Source of the DNA: Bremia lactucae
Lineage: Eukaryota > Oomycota > Peronosporomycetes > Peronosporales > Peronosporaceae
DNA length: 54,350 nt
Assembly: GCF_004359215.1 (NCBI RefSeq)
Contig: NC_090616.1
Coordinates: forward strand, 1,532,113-1,586,462
Direction: 5' to 3'
Position 1 is the stretch's first letter; each line of letters opens with the position of its first letter. The notes below the pieces were generated by a model. The model saw only the letters and a list, made by a program, of their open reading frames with translations. It searched no databases and was not told the origin of the DNA. This document shows positions 10,901 through 19,061 of this stretch, piece after piece. The position numbers and the translations under genes were made by a program.

Positions 10901-12043
10901 GGTTTTGTCGTTCAAGTTGCAGCAGACCATGAAATGGAGATTCTGTCGCTGTTTCAAGCGTCCAACGTGCCTCTTGTGAAGCTTGGGAACGTCACGACAG
11001 ACGGTGTGATTCGCGTAACAATGAATGGTGAAGTTGTTCTTTTGGATCAAATGATTGATCTACGGGATGTATGGGAAGCCACGAGTTTTGAGCTTGAAAA
11101 ACAACAATGTAATCCTGAATGTGTTGCCCAAGAACAAGCGTCGCTTCGAACACGCACGGGTCCAAGGTATACGCTTTCGTACGTGCCGCACGCGACCCCG
11201 GCCCGTCAATTAAATACCCGTCATCTTCATCGAATTGCCATTCTTCGAGAAGAAGGTAGTAATGGAGAACGCGAAATGTCTGCAGCATTTTACGCGGCAG
11301 GGTTTGAAGTCTGGGACGTGACCATGTCGGATCTTGTGGCCAATCGACTGACTTTGGACGAACGGTTTCGTGGAATTGCCTTTGTCGGTGGGTTTACATT
11401 TGCCGATGTGTTTGGATCTGCAAAAGGATGGGCCGGTGTCGTCAAGTATCATTCCAATGTATTTCATCAATTTGCTGCCTTTCGAGCACGCACCGATACA
11501 TTTAGCTTTGGGGCATGCAATGGATGTCAATTCATGACGCTCTTGGGGTGGGTGGATCATGTGGACGCATCACTGCTAGAAACATTGACTCACACACCAG
11601 CCCAGCCTCGATTTATACGGAATACCTCTGGTCGTCATGAATCGCGTTTTGTGTCGGTACAGATTCAAGAAACCAATGCCGTCATGTTGCAAGGAATGGT
11701 TGGTTCAACGCTTGGAGTTTGGGTATCGCATGGGGAAGGTCGAGTACACTTTCCCCATCCGTTGATTCAAGAAAAGTACGTGTCGAGTGGAGCCGCCGCG
11801 ATTCGATATGTCGATGATTCGAATGGTATTACGGAAGAGTATCCGTTTAATCCAAATGGGTCTGTTGAAGGCATTGCGGGTCTTGTATCGAGTGATGGCC
11901 GTCATTTGTGTCTCATGCCCCATCCTGAACGCTGTTTTCTCAAGTATCAATGGCCGTATTGGCCCCAAGCGTTTCAAGAGATTGAAGAGAGTCCATGGAT
12001 GCAGCTTTTTCAGAATGCCAAGACATTTTGTGAACAAAATTGA
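7940..12043 (+). CDS. Phosphoribosylformylglycinamidine synthase (PFAS)
   Basis: An intact single-exon gene for the large eukaryotic/gamma-proteobacterial type PurL (about 1367 residues; family usually 1300-1340). It converts FGAR to FGAM using ATP and glutamine in step 4 of de novo purine synthesis, in the cytosol. Visible in order: N-terminal PurS-like region; FGAM synthase blocks including FDMGQSNSEHSRHWFF (about residue 250) and THNFPSGVAPFPGAETGTGG (about 340); a second synthase half with GGKDSLSMA (about 830); and a C-terminal glutamine amidotransferase with the nucleophile in FGACNGCQF (about 1190) and the His/Glu dyad in MPHPERC (about 1326). The open frame extends two codons upstream but begins with TTG, so I use the first ATG at 7940. 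Its upstream region is transposon-rich; the next gene starts 244 bp downstream on the same strand. Confidence 0.97.
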   Translation: MASSPDKKQKTETTMASSSLLQFYRTPAFTAHGNRTLLAYLRAQVDGDTGVQVEELRTEYCFYVETKVDATPLSSSDEETLHWLLSETFEPQQTRANQSFLTLTEPSNEWLVEIGPRLNFSTAWSSNAVAICHACGLVSIKRIERATRYVVRYNATKPEALETLQRALLQRECDRMTQQVYEKPLLSFWHGKTVKPVRKVPILERGMDALKEINDDIGLGFDDWDLQYYLTLFQEKLRRNPTDVECFDMGQSNSEHSRHWFFGGKIVVDGNEMPQTLFEMVKGTLTESAQENSIIAFHDNSSVIQGTHIVTLGPQHPGEPSCIQERTFESHLLLTAETHNFPSGVAPFPGAETGTGGRIRDVQATGRGANVIAGISAYAVGNLHLKGYQLPWEDNTLEYPRTLAHPREILIQASNGASDYGNKFGEPVISGFARSFGLVLPNGERREYIKPIMFSAGLGQLDSRHCSKGDPEIQMYVVKVGGPCYRIGMGGGAASSRIQAKQTAELDFNAVQRGDAEMECKLNKVIRACCDLGALNPIVSIHDQGAGGNGNVLKEIVAMNRSSNETGNLNRGGARYDVRKILVGDETLSVLEIWGAEYQENDAILLRPEHVKLFDQICTREKCPYALLGQVTGDGHVVLQDSMDHSTPVDLDLDLVLGKMPQKIFFDTTKTETLLELSFPIDITLRDALDRVLRLVSVGSKRFLTTKVDRSVSGLIAQQQTVGPLQLPLANCAVVAQSHVPNSAGKFTGIVSACGEQPIKGLVNPSAMARLSVGEALTNLVWAKLGGRGLKDCKCSANWMWAAKLPTEAARLYECCAAMTAFMKEIGVAVDGGKDSLSMAAQVHQTNVKTPGTLVITMYALTEDVNVKVTPTLVRTTDTSFLYLVDVGKGANRLGGSALAHVYGQVGNDCPDIDDVPLFQRAFQVIQTSLSKGFLLAGHDRSDGGLIVTLLEMAFAGNCGFNVEMPLTKTGIVTMHDVLQTLFAEEIGFVVQVAADHEMEILSLFQASNVPLVKLGNVTTDGVIRVTMNGEVVLLDQMIDLRDVWEATSFELEKQQCNPECVAQEQASLRTRTGPRYTLSYVPHATPARQLNTRHLHRIAILREEGSNGEREMSAAFYAAGFEVWDVTMSDLVANRLTLDERFRGIAFVGGFTFADVFGSAKGWAGVVKYHSNVFHQFAAFRARTDTFSFGACNGCQFMTLLGWVDHVDASLLETLTHTPAQPRFIRNTSGRHESRFVSVQIQETNAVMLQGMVGSTLGVWVSHGEGRVHFPHPLIQEKYVSSGAAAIRYVDDSNGITEEYPFNPNGSVEGIAGLVSSDGRHLCLMPHPERCFLKYQWPYWPQAFQEIEESPWMQLFQNAKTFCEQN

Positions 12044-12287
12044 GTCGAATGGGACCAAAAACCAATTTAACAAAACAAAACAGTTCAGATAACGAAAAAA
12101 AGAGCATCTTTGTGTTGTACAAAGGGGTTGTTTTCATTTGATTTCTGTGAGAATTTATGCGATTGAGTTGATACATTGTTTTTGACAGAGAAAACGTCGT
12201 TTGATTAAATTTTAGCGACTTGATGGTAATTGTTAAATATTGGTGATGTTGTTCTTTTCCGTAGTTTGAAAAAAATTGTTTGAAACA

Positions 12288-14482
12288 ATGGAGGAATTCT
12301 TTCAATACGTCGGTCCGAACGGCGGCGCGGCGTCGTCCACTCGTGTGTTATTAAACCGCGTGTTTGTATACTCGTCACCGCGCGAGAATCGAATTGATCG
12401 GGTCGGGAAGCTCCGCGTAGGCTCGTATTTTGCCTGTTCCAGTGTCCTTTACTACGAGGACCAAGTGTGGTTAAAGATCCGTCGTGGGTATTTTTCGAAC
12501 GCGAAAAGCAATGGCTACATTCGCGTGTTTTTTGATAGTTTTTCTGGTTCTGCAAGTACGGATATGAATGGCTTGCCTACTCGCCAGCTCTCGTCGGTAG
12601 TCACAGCACAGCCACCACCTTTTCGCGACATGCGGAGGCTTCCAGGTACGATTACAGAAAACAATTGTTTTGCTTACAATTGGATTTGACCAAAAGAACA
12701 ATGTTTAAAACAGACTTTCCAACTTATATGTGTGCGCGCGACCGATTAATACTGCACCAAGAACCGGTATTTAAGCTGGCCTCCGTGTCGTCAGGGTTTA
12801 CGCCAACTCCACGACACTTGCAGCGTTTTTTATCGCCTGCAAGTGTTTTTTATGCCACCGAATGCCGTTTTAATCAAGATTTTACCCAATTAGCGATCAA
12901 AGTATCGTCGACTGGTTTTAATGGATGGATTAATACATCGGTTTTTAAAACGCTCCTGGAAGTCGACGCGCCGACTCGAGATAGTGTCTTCCACCATGGA
13001 CCTATCTATATGCAGAATATTGCTGGACAAGGTGGCAAAAAGACAGGCGACCTACCTGTCCGTGCTTTTCCAAACTTACAAGCGCCAAAATTATACCATG
13101 TCGAGAATTTTCGCATTATTCAAGCAATTGAACGCAAATTAATTAAAGATCAAATTTGGGTTCGTATCGTGCCGTTTAAAACACAAAAAATCAACGAGCA
13201 AAAGACTGATGATTTAAAAGATCCTCAAATCGAGGACAATCGGGATGCGTGGATTATTGAGCGAAATGCCAACACTGCCCAGCGCGTGCTTGTACCATGG
13301 GGAAGCCACTCTATCAAAGATGAACCTGCTACCGATGATAAAGAACGGTATTACCGCACTGTATACAGTCGTCGCCCACTGCCTTTACGACGCACTGCAG
13401 AACTTGAAGCCGAAATTGTTGGTCACCTTGATCCAGGTACAGTTTTTTCCTCCACTCATCGAATTCTTAATGATAAAGGACGGATGTGGATCCGCGTTGC
13501 GTTGCCAATGGAGAACAGTTCTTCCAGTACTCTGGATGTGGAGGATACAAACAATGGTTTAAAAGACGAAAACGAGTGTGTTGACGATTTAAAGCCGTCG
13601 ATTCAATATGGATATGCGATCCAATCAAATGCTAAAACCAATACGTGCATGGTTTTGGAAATTCCAGCGCCAGGGAAGATGAATCCAAAGGAATATTTCC
13701 AAGTCGTTTTACCGTCCAAGGGTGGACAAATGGGGCCAGAAAGCAGCCCTTCAATAGACACAGCAAGCAATCGTTCGTTAACAAATTCACTTGCAGCTCG
13801 TGTTGAGGCATCGGATTCGGCAAACATTGTCTTTTACGTTCGAAATGGGGCCATTGTGTCGGCAATTGGCACGGTTTTTGATTTAAAACAGCGACAAATG
13901 TGGCTGCAAATACTTGCAACTGAACTCGATCCTACTATGTGTTTAAAACACGACTCGCCTCTTTCGAAAATCGAACAGAATCTTAATGTTGTGTACCTGC
14001 CACTCTGTGCTTCGAATCAGAAATACACAACCATACTCAAGCCCCTATATCGTGAGGTTACACGGATTGAAAACCCTCAAGCTGACCAAGAGACTCGGCG
14101 CTCTCCATCGCGGGTGGTGTTTAGTGGCCGGGCCTCCAAGCTCTTTAGCTCGCACTTAATGCGTCCCTCCACGATCAGCTTGCCTTCAGCATTTCCAAAG
14201 TCTCCGCAAGGGGCGACTCTGGGGGTACCTTCTGAGGATGGAGAGTATAGTCGCGAGCAGAGTTTAAACCACGAAGTTACGGCGTGGAAACTGGCGACTC
14301 GCCATCGGATGACACAAGTGTACCACCAGATTGGTACGTTTGCAAATTACTCGCTTAATTGTCTTCGTCAGCCATTTGCCTCGTGTCTGACACATCAAGA
14401 AGCAACACGACGATATCAGTTATTAAATCAAGACGAAGAAGGCATGGAAGATTATGTGCTTGAAGAAGACGGTGAAGGCTAA
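12288..14482 (+). CDS. Unrecognised protein with repeated beta-rich (SH3-like?) segments; one intron
   Basis: Two overlapping frames join if a 68-nt GT-AG intron (12646-12713, donor GTACG, acceptor AACAG) is removed. This gives join(12288..12645,12714..14482), 708 residues, with phase preserved across the junction (RRLP then DFPTYM). The ATG at 12288 follows an in-frame TTG. The protein shows at least four loosely similar units with the pattern R-V/L-x-V-Y-S followed by V-G-x-L and a W-I/L-K/R-I segment, e.g. VFVYSSPRE and VWLKIRRG, KDQIWVRIVPF, GRMWIRVALP, RQMWLQILAT. This suggests tandem SH3-like barrels. No signal peptide or membrane helix is seen. The C-terminus is acidic (EEGMEDYVLEEDGEG). 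I do not recognise a family; function unknown. Confidence 0.8.
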
Positions 14483-14612
14483 AAATCGAGAAAATGGTCT
14501 AGTTGTGTTTTTAAAATTTAAAAGAAGAATGATTCTGTCCAATTTCGTCCAAAGAAGACCCGACGTTTTATTTACAATAGTATGAAAACGAGTTTAAGAC
14601 ACGAAGATTGCT

Positions 14613-14954
14613 TTACTCATCGGCATCGTTGTCTTGATCCTCGTCATCGCCGAGATCGCTGCTGTACGGGTTCGGATACGGACAAACCATGATCACATCC
14701 TTCTTTTTCTTCTTCTCCTCTGGCAGGTCGACTTGGCAAACGCCATACGTGTAATTATAGCGTACGCATTGGCTCTTTGCGCATGGGTACACGGTTGGAT
14801 CCACGCAGCTGTTAAAGGCACACTGCTTGCCGACAGCACTTACAAAAAACTTCTCGTGCACGCTTATTTTAATATGGGCCTCTTGCTCTGCAAGAACGAC
14901 CACAATCGCAGCAATCATCGTGGCAACTGCGGTACACACCGGCAGAATCGGCAT
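14613..14954 (-). CDS. Small predicted secreted, Cys-containing protein
   Basis: A 113-residue protein starting at the ATG giving MPILPVCTAV (the open frame extends upstream only to a TTG). Residues about 4-24 form a hydrophobic signal peptide or anchor (TAVATMIAAIVVVLA). The mature part has a cluster of cysteines (QCAFNSC, YPCAKSQC, YGVCQVD), then a poly-Lys run EEKKKKKD and an acidic tail rich in D and E. No RXLR, LFLAK or other host-translocation motif is present. It lies tail to tail with the gene ending at 14482 and head to head with ISD11, sharing a 168-bp promoter region. It could be an apoplastic or ER-lumenal protein; its role is unknown. Confidence 0.6.
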   Translation of the reverse strand: MPILPVCTAVATMIAAIVVVLAEQEAHIKISVHEKFFVSAVGKQCAFNSCVDPTVYPCAKSQCVRYNYTYGVCQVDLPEEKKKKKDVIMVCPYPNPYSSDLGDDEDQDNDADE

Positions 14955-15122
14955 AGTCGAAGATTTGACTAGAATCTGGCTGATCAATAACTGAGATCTA
15001 ATTTTTTTTTCTGCTTTATATCACGAACTGTTTTAATTGGCTGGAAAGAACCTTTTCGAAAATATCGAATAAGTTGTACGAATGTAGCTTTAATTTGTAG
15101 GTCGGCCTAAATAACATTACGA

Positions 15123-15465
15123 ATGAACATGACATCGTCGTCCCATGTCCTGCGGCTGTATCACGAGATGTTACGTAACGCTGCTAAAATTGAGGTGGGT
15201 TTCGTGTTTTTGTCATCAGCTATCATCGCTTTAAGACCTAATGTAGAAGGCTACTTCCTCGTAGACGTACAACTTTCGCGCTTACGCGGTACGTCGCGTC
15301 AAGGAAGATTTTCGAAAGCATAAAACACTTGAGATTGGAAGTCCTGAGCAAAATAAAATGCTAGAATTCGGGCGCGAACAGGCTGATGTGCTGTACCGCC
15401 AGATGGTGATTTCTAAGCTTTACCCGCCGCCAATCCACAGCGTCATGGAAACACTCGGCAAGTAG
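15123..15465 (+). CDS. LYRM4: LYR-motif protein ISD11/LYRM4 (two exons)
   Basis: Joining exon 15123-15194 and exon 15265-15465 by removing a 70-nt GT-AG intron (donor GTGGG, acceptor CTCGTAG) gives a 90-residue protein, the usual ISD11 length. Exon 1 has VLRLYHEMLRNAAKIE, the LYR-type helix (LYH here). Exon 2 has YNFRAYAVRRVKEDF, the conserved second helix, and ends near LYPPPIHSVMETLGK. ISD11 stabilises the cysteine desulfurase NFS1 in mitochondrial Fe-S cluster assembly. An in-frame ATG also occurs at 15129, so the first two residues are uncertain. It is head to head with the secreted-protein gene and tail to tail with the kinase pseudogene. Confidence 0.92.
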
Positions 15466-15698
15466 TTTTTTCGAAAATTGCTCGTAATGGTGGTAGTTCG
15501 CCCACTTGTTATTGATGTAATCCAATTTTTTGCTACAATTATTGCTTTAAAATACAAGGTCACAGTAAATTTTCAAAAAAGGAAATAGTTACGACATCTG
15601 CCTTGTTCTTTGCAGTTTCTCCTGCAATGCTTCGGCATCATATTCACTCGGTCTAGCTATCAGCAGTAATGTCAGTGTCAGTATTAACGCAAAAGGCT

Positions 15699-17139
15699 TT
15701 AGAACATTGCCATCGGCATCGCACAGCTTGTAGCGTCGCCTTGCGCAAGAATCGCTAACTTCGTCGAATCCTTTTCGGTGACTTGGCGATGTGGGGCAGC
15801 AGTTAAGCCTTGAAATGCTGCATAATCTACATACCCATCGCCTTTTGTATCAACGGCGGCAATCATCTGTTTCACCTCCTTACCAATCATTGAGTTCTTA
15901 AACAACTCTTGAAGCCCCAATAGGGAAAAAATGATCTTGCTTCTCGCCATTCAAGAGACTAAAAGCTTCTCGAATCGTGCTGTGATTAATGTCTTGTTCG
16001 TCCATAACGGCAGCAACGAACTCGAAATAATTCATATAACCACTTTTTTTTTCGATTGATTAATCCGCGTAAACAGCTCCACGGCATCAGCATTCAAGAT
16101 CCCACACTCGATTAAAGCACTGCAGAATTCGTCACGTGACAGCACACCCGTTTTCGAGCGATTCATCGAAAGAAAGACCTTTGCAGCGATATCCTGCTGA
16201 AGATGGTCTTCCGAAAGGCGTAAAACAACCGAAACCAATGCTAATGCTTCAATTTTCGACACTGACTAAAGCTCATCATGTGAGTCAGGAGCCTCCGTTT
16301 GTCACTTTGAAGGCGCGCTAAACTAGATCCATCATACGCGACCGTCTCCCCTTCATTCAACCACTTAGAAGTGAGACCATACGTCATTTTCAAACAAAAG
16401 CACACCGTCGCGAATATTGCCCATAGTCTCATCAGTTGTTGGGCCGTGGAACGGAGAAGTTCCTGTTAGTAGTTCGAAGCTAATGACATTCACGCTCCAT
16501 AGATCGCACTTTTCATTATAGTGTCCATTAAGAACTTCCGCAGCGACATAATCAATCGTTTCCAAGGGCTTTTCCAGCTTCTTGCCGTGGTGAAAGTGTG
16601 TGTTTAAATCAAAGTCACATAGGCAGGGGGAGTTTGAATTTCTCGGCAAACTCCAGTAACAAATTTTCCAGATTCAAATCACGATGGGTGATAAAATTCG
16701 AGTGCAGAAAGATTAATGCTCTTAAAAGTGACCGAATGGTCTTTCGAACGTCATTTTCTGTGAATTTGCGACGGTCGTGGTACAGATGGTCGTACAGCTC
16801 TTTGCCTTTGCAAAGCTGCAGGATCATGTACATGTGTTCCTTGTCTTCGTACGACGCAACCACGCGTACAATCTGAGGGTGATGCAGTCGTTTAAAAATC
16901 GATATTTCAATTCGCAACGTGTCTCGATTGTTACATTTTGAAGAGCCACTACTTTAATGGCCCAAGCTTTGCCAGACGTTTTGCTTAAGGTGTGTTTGAC
17001 ACAGCCATTGTGGCCTGTGCCAATGGTGGAGCTTATGTGAAAGAATTCACTTATATCCTCTACGTGCTTGTGCTGAATAAGGTCCGATATCAAATCGTCA
17101 CGAAAAGGAGAGCATTGCGTTGGCTTTGCGATTCATTTC
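15699..17139 (-). pseudogene. Calcium-dependent protein kinase pseudogene (kinase plus EF-hands)
   Basis: Successive minus-strand frames give a CDPK-like order. First a kinase N-lobe (IGTGHNGCVKHTL, WAIKVV); then, after a 2-base shift (GAGACACG), ISIFKRLHHPQIVRVVASYED; then THRDLNLENLL; after another shift, CDFDLN, YVAAEVL and CDLWSVNVISFELLTG. EF-hand segments follow (NRSKTGVLSRDEF near 16150; DTKGDGYVDYAAF near 15840). At least five frame changes occur, one in a run of A/T near 16045. The stretch from ENDVWSHF to SKWLNEGE directly joins the kinase middle to the autoinhibitory region, so the C-lobe helices are missing. HRDLK reads HRDLN and DFG reads DFD. No usable start was found; an ATG at about 17139 (MNRKANAM) is out of frame. 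The spacer 17140-17440 shows nothing. Confidence 0.9.
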
Positions 17140-17443
17140 ACAACGTCAGTTGCATTCGAGTGGCGACATGAATGGCTTCTTTACTAACGCTCTTTTTTGA
17201 GTTATGAAAAGAGGCAAAAAAAAATCGCCAAGTGAATCAAAGTAGGTTTCTATTCGACTACTGAACTTAAGAAATACCCTGCTGAATGTTAAATAGAGTT
17301 TCTTGCCCCATCCATTTGATGCTGTGGATGTCTTGAATCAAGCTTGAATGCTACAGTATAGGCGGTTCTTCCATACTAAACTTTTTAATAAAATTACTTA
17401 AGAAAAATCAAACGCTTCATACTTATATATATGCACTCAACTT

Positions 17444-18040
17444 TTATGTATCAGGAAAATTGAATTTAAACTCACTGCTTGCTACTTCATCTTTCTTTTG
17501 ACTTGCTGTCTGTTTGCGATGCTCGCGTTGGTTTGTTGCCACCATATTCCGACGACCGTGGCCATAGCGCAAGTGCATCTTGGCCATTTCAGACTCCGCT
17601 CCAGTTGCTTTGCGAAATTTAATGAGAGAGGACGACCCACTCAATTTCGACTTTATACTTTTGATCTGCTGCTGCGTGCGGACTGAGTCGTTAGAGTCTT
17701 TTGCATTGTCTCGAGGTGACGCTAGCTGTGTTGTAGGCTTGACATTCTCATTCTTGTTTGCATCATTGCCATGGCTCTTTTTCCCTCGCTTCTTTTTGCT
17801 ACGCTTGCGAGTGCGCTTGAATGTACTTGCATCGACGGCTGGTTCGGCCGAAATACTAAAGTCGAATTTAAACACGGTCTTTGCCGCTTTATTGGCCGCT
17901 TCGAGAATCTCTTCCGGCGTGGCCTCCTGCAACGTTTCACCACGCTCACTCAATTGCTTCACAGTGGCTAAAATACGCCGCTTGGCCTCAAAGTGAATGG
18001 CTAGCGGACCACCAATCGCCGCCTCGTGGACTTCATTCAT
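17444..18040 (-). CDS. Basic, probably nuclear protein of unknown function
   Basis: A 198-residue protein starting at the ATG giving MNEVHEAAIGGPLAIHF; the frame extends ten codons further to a TTG. A helical N-terminus (residues about 10-55, AKRRILATVKQL) is followed by VFKFDFS, then a strongly basic stretch with KRTRKRSKKKRGKK (bipartite-like nuclear signal), a Ser/Asn-rich low-complexity middle, and the C-terminal end SSEFKFNFPDT. The FKFDFS and FKFNFP segments resemble each other and may be short linear docking motifs. I do not recognise a family. It is head to head with peptide deformylase, 131 bp apart, which suggests a shared promoter. Confidence 0.6.
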   Translation of the reverse strand: MNEVHEAAIGGPLAIHFEAKRRILATVKQLSERGETLQEATPEEILEAANKAAKTVFKFDFSISAEPAVDASTFKRTRKRSKKKRGKKSHGNDANKNENVKPTTQLASPRDNAKDSNDSVRTQQQIKSIKSKLSGSSSLIKFRKATGAESEMAKMHLRYGHGRRNMVATNQREHRKQTASQKKDEVASSEFKFNFPDT

Positions 18041-18171
18041 TCTTCTTTGACGTGACACCCTGAAGCGCAAGCATCGCAGCTTGTATTTGGTAATATTACA
18101 GATCTGACCAGTCGATACGGTTCGTACTTATAGGAAATAAGCATGCAAATTTTTTTGACACAATAAGAACG
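18041..18171. promoter_or_regulatory. Short bidirectional promoter region
   Basis: This is the only DNA between the divergent starts at 18040 (minus) and 18172 (plus). It contains GCATGCAAATTTTTTTGAC at about 18141, which loosely fits the oomycete initiator plus flanking element (NCAWTTT with a T-rich tail). That match is suggestive only. Confidence 0.35.
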
Positions 18172-18977
18172 ATGACGCTGGTTTTCCTTGGGAACTCAGG
18201 TACGAGATTCACGCATCTATCGTAATGCGAACTAAAGCCCTAGCAACACAGTCAAATCTGAGCTAATTGCTATTGTAATTGATGCTTTGATCGGTTGCAA
18301 CATTGAAATTATTTGTGCAATAAACTAGCGCTGCGACGAGTGTCGAAATCAGTGGCCGATTTACGCGCTTCTGCAGTCCGGCGAGTCTTTGAAGAGTTAG
18401 AGAAAGAAGTGGTACGATTTAAAACTTTGGCAACTCCACTTTTTAAAATTTTAGAACGAGACTGTAAAGCATGCATACATTCCAGCGTCAGGAAGCTGGA
18501 GTCGGCATTGCCGCGCCACAATTGGCCCACAATTTGCGTCTGTTTCTAATGATTCAAAACATGCCCGAAGACGACGCTGATTTGGATAATTTAGAATATC
18601 AGGAGGTTGTGAATCCTAAAATTGTGAAAATGTCGAAAGCCACTACGCGGGACTTTGAAGGCTGCTTAAGTGTGCCCGGCTACCAGGGTATCGTGAAGCG
18701 CGCCGAGGTTATTCAAGTGCAATATGAAAATAATCAAGGTCGTAAAGTAGAGGAAACACTCAAGGACTTTCCTGCTCGTATCTTTCAACACGAACTCGAC
18801 CATCTCAATGGGGTCATGTACCTTGATCGCATGGAAGCCGGTAGTCTGATGCACAACGAAGAGTTTGAAGCAATGGAGTGGACTGATCTGCAAAAGCTTT
18901 TATTGCAAGGCCCACCAACGATTCCGCCTCTCATGACCCCCACATATACCACGCCCAATGGCAAAAAGCGTCCTTAA
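18172..18977 (+). CDS. Peptide deformylase (three exons)
   Basis: I rebuild join(18172..18199,18329..18411,18486..18977), 200 residues. The introns are 129 nt (donor GTACG, acceptor CTAG) and 74 nt (donor GTACG, acceptor TCCAG), and all phases agree. The product starts MTLVFLGNSALRRVSKSV, matching the usual deformylase start, and contains the three family motifs: GVGIAAPQ (motif 1), EGCLSVPG (motif 2, Cys metal ligand) and QHELDHLNG (motif 3, HExxH metal ligands and catalytic Glu). The enzyme removes the formyl group from N-formyl-Met of organelle-made proteins. No clear mitochondrial presequence precedes the domain, so a further upstream exon or an internal signal is possible. It shares a 131-bp upstream region with the gene at 17444-18040. 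Confidence 0.92.
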
Positions 18978-19061
18978 AATACGGGCAACATTAGAAACGA
19001 AAACAATAAATTGTAGCAACATTTTATTTAAATTCAAAATTTTCAAAATCAACAAACGCTT

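Noticed and set aside
14634..14972. 112-residue plus frame opposite the small secreted protein
   Set aside because: Antisense of the better supported minus gene, which has a signal peptide and an ordered Cys pattern.
17580..17996. 138-residue plus frame opposite the basic protein gene
   Set aside because: It is the antisense shadow of the 17444-18040 gene and has a hydrophobic, low-complexity sequence with no domain.
18385..18454. Alternative introns ending at TTTTAG (18454) in peptide deformylase
   Set aside because: All tested donors with this acceptor break the reading frame; the acceptor at 18485 keeps it and gives the family motif context.
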